DNA of 64,000 bases, taken from contig NZ_CP132336.1 of the NCBI RefSeq assembly GCF_030758315.1, positions 3,191,001 through 3,255,000 on the forward strand, in the 5' to 3' direction. The notes under the pieces were generated by a model. That model was not told the origin of the DNA, ran no database searches, and saw only the letters and a program-made list of their open reading frames with translations. Shown one piece after another: positions 59,520-64,000 of the stretch (its first letter is position 1; every line of letters starts with the position of its first letter). The stretch is from Pararhizobium sp. IMCC3301 (GTDB lineage Bacteria > Pseudomonadota > Alphaproteobacteria > Rhizobiales > GCA-2746425). The translations under genes were made by a program, and so were the position numbers.

Positions 59520-60332
59520 TCACAGCGATGCGGCAAATTTCGCGATTGCCTGCTGATAGGCCGAAGACGCATTCCATTCTTTCAGCACGCCAAAATTACG
59601 TGTGCCCGGACCGTAGGGCTGCCCTGGTTTCCAGCCATAGGAACGCAGATAATTGGCTGTCGAGGCCAGCACATCGGGGACCGAGCCGATGAGATCGCGG
59701 CGGCCATCACCGTCATAATCAATGCCGAATTTGACATAATTCTTGGCCATGAACTGGGTCTGGCCGATTTCTCCGTGACGTGCGCCGCGCATCTGGCCTC
59801 GATCAATCCAGCCCTTGTCAATGATCTGCAGGGCCGCCATCAGATTGGGTTTGAAAAATCCAGAGCGCCGGCAGTCATGGGTCAGCGAGGCCAGTGATGT
59901 GACAATATCGTATTTGCCGGTATAGCCGCCAAATCCGGTTTCCATGCCCCAGATCGTAACAAGGATTTCTTTCGGCACACCATATTGATTTTCAATGTTG
60001 CCGAGAAGTCTGGCATTCTGCTTCAGCCGGCTGCGCGTGGGACCGAGCAGGCCTTTGGTCTTCTTTGCATAGAAGCTGGCAAAATTTGTATCTGCATGTT
60101 TGAAACTGCGACTGACGCTGCGATCATATTTGATAACGCCGGGCGAATATTCGGTAGAGGCCAGTGCTGCCAGACCACGCTGACCGATTCCGGCAGCTTG
60201 GGCTTCTCTGGCGAAATCCCGTTTGAACGTGTCAAATCCGGCACCATTATTGCTGCACACGGCAGCCTGAGCGGAACCGGAGATCAGCGCCAACGAGAAC
60301 GCGCCAACGAGAATGCCGAATTTTCTATGCAT
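59520..60332 (-). CDS. Lytic murein transglycosylase, MltB/GH103 family
   Basis: Periplasmic peptidoglycan-cleaving enzyme (270 aa). Seen: signal peptide about residues 1-23 ending AQA before AVCSNNGAGFD, VTIWGMETGFGGYTGKYD with the catalytic glutamate, GEIGQTQFMAKNYVKFGIDY and DGDGRRDLIGSVPDVLAST. No lipobox cysteine, so it is probably soluble. The ATG at 60332 is preferred over the TTG one codon upstream. It is convergent with aglK, 38 bp away, and unrelated to it in function. Confidence 0.92.
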   Translation of the reverse strand: MHRKFGILVGAFSLALISGSAQAAVCSNNGAGFDTFKRDFAREAQAAGIGQRGLAALASTEYSPGVIKYDRSVSRSFKHADTNFASFYAKKTKGLLGPTRSRLKQNARLLGNIENQYGVPKEILVTIWGMETGFGGYTGKYDIVTSLASLTHDCRRSGFFKPNLMAALQIIDKGWIDRGQMRGARHGEIGQTQFMAKNYVKFGIDYDGDGRRDLIGSVPDVLASTANYLRSYGWKPGQPYGPGTRNFGVLKEWNASSAYQQAIAKFAASL

Positions 60333-60488
60333 CAAAGCCTCATCAAATTTCTGATTCTATTGCAGAATCTTATTAAAAAAACGGGGCAGACGATAGAGTC
60401 GCGCACCCCGTGATGAGCAAAAAACAGCTAAAATCCGGCATTTGTGTGATTAACATTGCCGTTTTTGTTGTTGGACTTTCACGCGATA

Positions 60489-60516
60489 GAAGCATTCAGG
60501 GGGAAGCATTCAGGGG
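60489..60516. repeat. Perfect 14-bp tandem duplication
   Basis: GAAGCATTCAGGGG occurs twice head to tail in the 234-bp region between the lytic transglycosylase start and the GST end. Nothing else was recognised there; the GST gene's terminator should lie in this stretch but none is clear. Confidence 0.85.
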
Positions 60517-60566
60517 CAGCCCGGCTTTCTCACCACTTGCTTCAGCAACATCTGCAGACAGGGTGT

Positions 60567-61358
60567 TCACATGGACTTCCAGATCTCTTTGATTTCCGGC
60601 CAGGCAGCTTGTCCCGCCTGCTGTGTCTGTTGGGCGAGTTGTGGCGGGATCAGACTTCCAATTGCAGTCTGGTAGCTGGGTCGCGCCTGGCTGGCACGCA
60701 GCCAGGTCTCAATTGCCGGATAGCGTTCCGACCAAAGCCCGCTCAGGCCCAATCGGTCGAGCCGGTCAACATAGGCGATCAGTGCAATGTCGGACAGGCC
60801 GTATCTGCCATCCGTCAGCCAATCCGATTTTTCCAAATTCCGCGCCATATCCTCGAACATCCGCAGCAGCGTGAACAGGGCACCAGCGACGTAGGGAGAT
60901 TTCACGCCATTACTATACAGATCCAGACGTTTGGACCGGATTTGCGGGTTGGGAAATTTTGCAATACGAGCCCGAACTTCCTCCGGCGTGCTGTCTTGAA
61001 GCTGTTTTTGGCGCATCAGCGTGGCAAAGGTCACAGAATTGATCGCCGCATGTATATCAATTGTCCGTATCAGCCACAGATGCACTGCGGCAAGGGCCTG
61101 TGGCGCAGTGGGAGCGAGCGGATTGGCAGCACTCAACTGGTCGAGATATTCTGCAATGACACTGGATTCGCGCAGCACCAGCCCATCATCAACAAGGGTT
61201 GGAACCACACCTTCAGGGTTCAACAACAGATAGTCAGGTTCGTACTGTTCACCCTTCGCCAGTTCCAGATGCACGCTCTCCCACTGCAATTGCTTTTCAG
61301 CCAGTGTGACACGGACCTTCTGCGAACAGACGCTATTGTTGTTATGATAAAGCTTCAC
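60567..61358 (-). CDS. Glutathione S-transferase family protein
   Basis: Cytosolic protein of 263 aa with a thioredoxin-like N-terminal domain and a helical C-terminal domain. Seen: LYHNNNSVCSQKVRVTLAEK with a candidate catalytic Ser/Cys (residues about 8-11), the cis-proline motif GVVPTLVDDG and RESSVIAEYLD for glutathione binding. The C-terminal domain is longer than in a 200-220-aa GST. GTG start with GGGAGA upstream. It is divergent from the second TRAP system; whether it belongs to that pathway is unknown. Confidence 0.87.
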   Translation of the reverse strand: MKLYHNNNSVCSQKVRVTLAEKQLQWESVHLELAKGEQYEPDYLLLNPEGVVPTLVDDGLVLRESSVIAEYLDQLSAANPLAPTAPQALAAVHLWLIRTIDIHAAINSVTFATLMRQKQLQDSTPEEVRARIAKFPNPQIRSKRLDLYSNGVKSPYVAGALFTLLRMFEDMARNLEKSDWLTDGRYGLSDIALIAYVDRLDRLGLSGLWSERYPAIETWLRASQARPSYQTAIGSLIPPQLAQQTQQAGQAAWPEIKEIWKSM

Positions 61359-61402
61359 CAGCGCAATCTCCCGTTTGTGTCCCGGCTAAAACGGCAACAC
61401 AA

Positions 61403-61432
61403 TTGACATTTAATGAAAATCCACGATACGAT
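61403..61432 (+). promoter_or_regulatory. Possible sigma-70 promoter of the second TRAP operon
   Basis: TTGACA at 61403-61408, an 18-bp spacer and TACGAT at 61427-61432, followed by the small inverted repeat TACA-AG-TGTA at 61432-61441. Located about 85 bp before the DctP start. Confidence 0.4.
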
Positions 61433-61514
61433 ACAAGTGTACCACGAAGCAGTCAACCTGCGGCCAAGTGGCCATGGGGGAGGGACCTTCTGCGGGAGTA
61501 CAGTGGAGGAAAAT

Positions 61515-62516
61515 ATGCTAATCAGATCAATACTGAAATTCGCACTTGCGCTGGCCATCAGCGCCGTACCCATCTCGGCGGTCTCCGCCCAGAAACTCAA
61601 AGTTTCGAGTTTCCTGCCGCCCAATCACACTTTTCACAAGATGCTGGACATGTGGTCGGCCGAAATGAGCGAGAAATCCAATGGCGAGTTGTCACTGGAA
61701 GTCTTCACATCGGGCCAGCTTGGTCCACCTCCGCGCCAGTTTGAACTTGTCGCTGCGGGCGCTGCCGATCTGGCCATCATTCTTCATGGCGCAACACCGG
61801 GCCGTTTCCCTGTCACGGAACTGGCCGGGCTGCCGCTCAGCTTTCCATCCAAGGGCGATAACAGCGCCATCACATCGCGCCGTCTGACAGAACTTGCGCC
61901 GGAATTTCTGGCCGAAGAGCATGCTGGCACAAAGATCATGTGGATGGCGGTCACACCGCCCTTGAAAATTCACTCCGCAAACGCGGATTTGAGTGTGCTT
62001 GAGAATATCAAGGGTCAGCGCATCCGCTATGCCGGAGCGATCTGGCAGCAGGTGATCGAAAAGCTGGATGCTGTGCCAATGGCAATTCCGCCTGCACAAT
62101 CTGCAGACAGTATGTCCAAAGGTGTTGCTGATGCAGCTTCATTCCCGTTTGAAGCGACCAAGGCATTCGACATGGCTTCTATCGTCAAATACTCGCTTGA
62201 GCCGGGTATAGCGTCGGCCACCTTTGCCGTCGTCATGAATGAAAATACCTACAACAGCCTCAGCCCGGAAATGCGCAAGATCATTGACGAGACGACCGGT
62301 CCGGACCGCGGTGAAGCCTTCGGCAAGATGTGGGACGAAGGCGAAGCGGAAGCACGCGCCTATATGGAAAGTGGCGGCGTTGAGATTGTGCAGCTGTCTG
62401 ATGCCGAACGGGCGAAACTGGAAACTCTGGTTGCTCCCATAGTGGAAAGTTTTACCTCAGCCGTCGATGCTGCGGGTAAACCCGGCAGTGCATTCGTGGA
62501 AGCCTACACGAAGTAG
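61515..62516 (+). CDS. TRAP transporter substrate-binding protein, DctP family (second system)
   Basis: Periplasmic binding protein (333 aa). Seen: signal peptide about residues 1-26 ending VSA before QKLKVSSFLPPNH, then TRAP-family blocks such as ENIKGQRIRYAG with the conserved ligand-binding arginine, and SADSMSKGVADAASFP. GGAGGA lies 9 bp before the ATG; the longer in-frame start at 61413 is rejected because it disrupts the signal peptide. It belongs to a different DctP branch from the protein at 45943. A hairpin follows. Ligand unknown. Confidence 0.9.
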   Translation: MLIRSILKFALALAISAVPISAVSAQKLKVSSFLPPNHTFHKMLDMWSAEMSEKSNGELSLEVFTSGQLGPPPRQFELVAAGAADLAIILHGATPGRFPVTELAGLPLSFPSKGDNSAITSRRLTELAPEFLAEEHAGTKIMWMAVTPPLKIHSANADLSVLENIKGQRIRYAGAIWQQVIEKLDAVPMAIPPAQSADSMSKGVADAASFPFEATKAFDMASIVKYSLEPGIASATFAVVMNENTYNSLSPEMRKIIDETTGPDRGEAFGKMWDEGEAEARAYMESGGVEIVQLSDAERAKLETLVAPIVESFTSAVDAAGKPGSAFVEAYTK

Positions 62517-62525
62517 ATCTGTTTG

Positions 62526-62554
62526 GGCCGGGTATCGCCCTCAGATGCCCGGCC
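62526..62554 (+). terminator. Intercistronic hairpin downstream of second TRAP binding protein
   Basis: 11-bp stem (62526-62536 with 62544-62554) with one G-T wobble and a 7-nt loop, between the binding protein and the small permease. No T-run directly after, so probably a partial terminator or stabiliser. Confidence 0.6.
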
Positions 62555-62603
62555 TCCAACATTTTTGGCACCGCGCCGCAAGCAGCCAGCAGGGATTGAA
62601 CCG

Positions 62604-63119
62604 ATGCCGCCCAACAGCCGTTTCAGGCGTCTGTCGCAGTTTATTTTTGAATTGCAACTGAAGCTGTCAATGCTTGCCCTGTTTGCAATGATGCTGATCA
62701 TCGTCGCCGACGTGTTCATGCGCTACGCTTTCAACGCACCCATTCGCGGCACCTATGATCTGGTCGGGATTCTGCTGGTCATCATGGTGTTCTTTGGCCT
62801 GGCCCGTGTCATTGCGGACCGTGCCGAAATCACCATTGATATTGTCGACGGATGGCTCCCGGCGGCAGCGGTGCGGCTGTTGATGGGTCTTGCGGCTTTT
62901 GTCGCACTTGGGGTGCTGGTGTTCTTCTTCTGGTCGATGATAGGACCGATGACCAGCGCCTACAATTATGGTGACCGCTCTCTGGAACTCAATCTTCCCG
63001 TATGGCTGATCTGGGTGCTGTCCCTGATCGGCCTCAGCGGAGCAATCCTTGCCGCAGCTTTGACTGCGTTTTCTCCCGGGACTGCCACACCGGTCGATAA
63101 CAGGGACGCAGCACAATGA
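62604..63119 (+). CDS. TRAP transporter small permease, DctQ family (second system)
   Basis: Inner-membrane protein of 171 aa with four hydrophobic helices. Seen: MLIIVADVFMRYAFNAPIRG after helix 1, LARVIADRAEITIDIV and the terminal helix LSLIGLSGAILAAALTAF. AGGGA sits 8 bp before the chosen ATG; the frame is open further left but overlaps the hairpin. Its stop overlaps the DctM start by ATGA. Confidence 0.88.
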   Translation: MPPNSRFRRLSQFIFELQLKLSMLALFAMMLIIVADVFMRYAFNAPIRGTYDLVGILLVIMVFFGLARVIADRAEITIDIVDGWLPAAAVRLLMGLAAFVALGVLVFFFWSMIGPMTSAYNYGDRSLELNLPVWLIWVLSLIGLSGAILAAALTAFSPGTATPVDNRDAAQ

Positions 63120-64000
63120 GCATCCCGGTTATGGGTCTGTTGTTCATGTTGCTGCTGTTCGGCCTTTTGCTGCTGCGCCAGCCGGTGTGGCTGGCCCTGG
63201 CGCTGTGCGGCATTGTCGGTAACGTGTTGCTGTCAAATGTCACAGTGGCAAAACTGGTGGCCGGCACCACAATTTTCGACATTGCCTCAAGCTATGGCTT
63301 GTCGGTTGTGCCGCTGTTCATTCTGATGGGCGAAATCGCCTCCAAATCCAGATTGTCGGCGGATCTGTTCAAAGCCGCCCGTGTTGTCCTGTCCGGCATG
63401 CGCGGCGGTCTGGCGGTCGCCACAATTTGTGCATCCGGTGCCTTTGGCGCGATTTGCGGCTCATCCATTGCAACCGCTGCGACAATGACCCGGATTGCCA
63501 TGCCGGAAATGCGCCGCGCCGGTTATGACGAAGGCATTGCAGCCGCATCTGTGGCATCCGGCGGCACTTTGGGAATTCTCATTCCGCCCTCCATTATCCT
63601 TGTGATCTACGGCTCGATTGCCGAAGTCTCAGTGCCCAAACTGTTCGCCGCATCCCTGTTCCCCGGGCTTATTCTGCTTGTCCTTTATGCCATTGTTGCC
63701 CTGGTCGTCGCCGCCCGGTCTCCGGACCGGGTGCCGCTCGATTCCAGCGCGAGCATGGCAGAGCGTTTCAAAGCGCTGCGTCAGCCATGGCAGTTCATCG
63801 TGTTGTTCGCCGCAACGATCGGCGGCATCTATCTGGGCGTCTTCAGCCCCAATGAAGCCGCTGCGGTCGGCGCGTTTGGTGCCATTGTGCTGGGATTTGC
63901 CACAGGAAATCTGACATTTGAGCGCCTCACCGAAGCTGTGCGCGTATCGGTGATCACATCCGCCGTGCTGTTCATGATCATCATTGGTGCCACGATTTTT
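63116..64000 (+). CDS. TRAP transporter large permease, DctM family (second system), 3' truncated
   Basis: Inner-membrane permease beginning with MSIPVMGLLFMLLLFG and open to the window edge after 295 codons; a complete DctM has about 430. Seen: VVPLFILMGEIASKS, GSSIATAATMTRIAMPEM, GTLGILIPPSIILVIYG and SPNEAAAVGAFGA, all DctM blocks. The ATG overlaps the DctQ stop by 4 bp. The rest of the gene, and any catabolic genes that would reveal the substrate, lie to the right. Confidence 0.92.
   Translation, partial: MSIPVMGLLFMLLLFGLLLLRQPVWLALALCGIVGNVLLSNVTVAKLVAGTTIFDIASSYGLSVVPLFILMGEIASKSRLSADLFKAARVVLSGMRGGLAVATICASGAFGAICGSSIATAATMTRIAMPEMRRAGYDEGIAAASVASGGTLGILIPPSIILVIYGSIAEVSVPKLFAASLFPGLILLVLYAIVALVVAARSPDRVPLDSSASMAERFKALRQPWQFIVLFAATIGGIYLGVFSPNEAAAVGAFGAIVLGFATGNLTFERLTEAVRVSVITSAVLFMIIIGATIF

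Noticed and set aside
1-64000. CRISPR arrays, tRNA/rRNA genes, prophage or insertion sequences
   Set aside because: No regularly spaced repeats, no tRNA-like cloverleaf, transposase or integrase motif was recognised anywhere in the window.

Overview
The window reads as a transport- and catabolism-rich stretch of an alphaproteobacterial genome, most likely Hyphomicrobiales (Rhizobiales). This is inferred from an aglEFGAK alpha-glucoside operon of the rhizobial type, an allantoinase/OHCU decarboxylase fusion next to PuuD, an FrcBCA-like transporter and the GC-rich, tightly packed gene style. No rRNA, tRNA, CRISPR array, integrase or insertion sequence was recognised. Both window ends cut genes: a purine-type ABC permease on the left and a TRAP large permease on the right.

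Bases 1-13306 are a purine salvage and degradation block. It holds a BMP-family (nucleoside/purine) ABC transporter, guanine deaminase, a MarC-family membrane protein, an NCS2 xanthine/urate permease, ureidoglycolate lyase, ureidoglycine aminohydrolase, a fused allantoinase-OHCU decarboxylase, a LysR regulator and the membrane urate oxidase PuuD. A DUF427 gene and a Tag-like DNA glycosylase follow. Xanthine dehydrogenase, HIU hydrolase and allantoate hydrolase are not in the window. Bases 13326-19264 hold a beta-carbonic anhydrase and a five-gene Liv-type ABC transporter with a Tat-exported binding protein of unknown substrate.

Bases 19768-25330 are a self-contained cassette: a LacI regulator, divergent from a CUT2-type sugar ABC transporter that ends with a metallo-beta-lactamase-fold lactonase-like hydrolase. 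Bases 25327-36240 are a myo-inositol catabolic region: aldolase-iolB-iolC-iolD leftward, a Gfo/Idh dehydrogenase and iolE rightward, a second LacI regulator, and a three-gene ABC transporter. The same LacI-type palindrome sits in both divergent promoter regions, so one regulator plausibly controls the whole block. Bases 36274-42956 are a peptide (Dpp/Opp) ABC operon with an M24 peptidase.

Bases 43282-52357 hold a DMT exporter, a YciI protein, and an operon-like run of RutE-like nitroreductase, OsmC, TRAP transporter and intradiol dioxygenase, with a GntR regulator and an unassigned DRE-TIM (isopropylmalate/homocitrate synthase-like) enzyme. This looks like an undescribed aromatic-acid pathway. 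Bases 52358-53089 carry a decayed ABC ATPase tail and an orphan LacI-type operator. Bases 53090-59481 are aglEFGAK. The right end holds a lytic transglycosylase, a GST and a second TRAP transporter.

A recurring architectural feature is that six of the eight solute-binding-protein genes are followed directly by a strong RNA hairpin before the next gene. This fits differential expression of binding protein over membrane components.
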